6,016 nt of DNA from Promethearchaeota archaeon. Its GTDB lineage: Archaea; Asgardarchaeota; Lokiarchaeia; Sigynarchaeales; MK-D1. The notes beneath the pieces are model-generated. The model saw only the letters and a list, made by a program, of their open reading frames with translations, did no database searches and was not told the DNA's origin. The position numbers were made by a program, and so were the translations under genes. Positions within the stretch are counted from its first letter, which is position 1. Every line of letters starts with the position of its first letter. Positions 6,011 to 6,016 of the stretch are shown here, piece after piece. Location of the stretch: assembly GCA_016839865.1 (NCBI GenBank), contig JAEOTN010000127.1:1-6016 (forward strand). Reading direction: 5' to 3'.

Positions 6011-6016
6011 GAAAGG

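Noticed and set aside
5941..6016. Possible riboswitch-like leader (GCAAAGGCC phrase plus hairpin)
   Set aside because: It shares only a few bases with cyclic-di-GMP aptamers, lacks their conserved core and paired elements, and no downstream gene is visible.
1..6016. CRISPR array, tRNA, rRNA
   Set aside because: No regularly spaced repeats and no cloverleaf or rRNA-like segments were found when reading both strands.

Overview
This is an AT-rich bacterial window, probably from an environmental or metagenomic genome. It has an envelope/glycoconjugate flavour and clear signs of decay and insertion-sequence activity. I cannot assign a taxon. The translations have ordinary bacterial features: Shine-Dalgarno sites, TGA used as a true stop, ATGA start/stop overlaps and an IS30-family element. 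A secreted-protein start, a sulfatase remnant and a flippase-like membrane protein fit an envelope-rich, possibly Gram-negative organism.

Layout, left to right. Positions 1-290 (minus strand) hold the 5' part of a gene for a small exported Cys-containing protein of unknown family, cut by the window edge. Positions 385-567 (plus strand) hold a short orphan coding remnant. Positions 653-4099 (minus strand) form a tight three-gene operon read right to left. It starts with an FAD-dependent PPO/UGM-like oxidoreductase (2756-4099). Next is a polytopic membrane protein of unknown family (1657-2759). Last is a flippase-like protein of the LPG-synthase-TM superfamily (653-1660). Both junctions are 4-nt ATGA overlaps. 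The middle gene is broken in this sequence by one in-frame TGA and by a one-base frameshift in a run of seven G, and a GC-rich REP-like double hairpin lies inside its 5' coding part.

Upstream of the operon (4165-4385) is a small, frameshifted piece of a metallophosphoesterase, recognisable by its WIEP and SDLH motifs. It abuts an intact IS30-family element (4386-5429) with 22-bp terminal inverted repeats matching at 20 positions and a DD(33)E transposase. On the far side is the C-terminal third of a sulfatase (5425-5922, plus strand). The two fragments flanking the IS are divergent, both lack their 5' ends exactly at the IS borders, and no target-site duplication is visible. This points to an IS-associated deletion or rearrangement rather than a simple insertion.

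Working hypothesis (inference): the operon encodes a membrane-associated pathway in which a flavoenzyme acts on an isoprenoid-, lipid- or sugar-linked substrate, with two integral membrane partners for transfer or translocation. The clearest novelty candidate is the unnamed middle membrane protein and its conserved-looking operon. The broken reading frames must first be separated from sequencing error.
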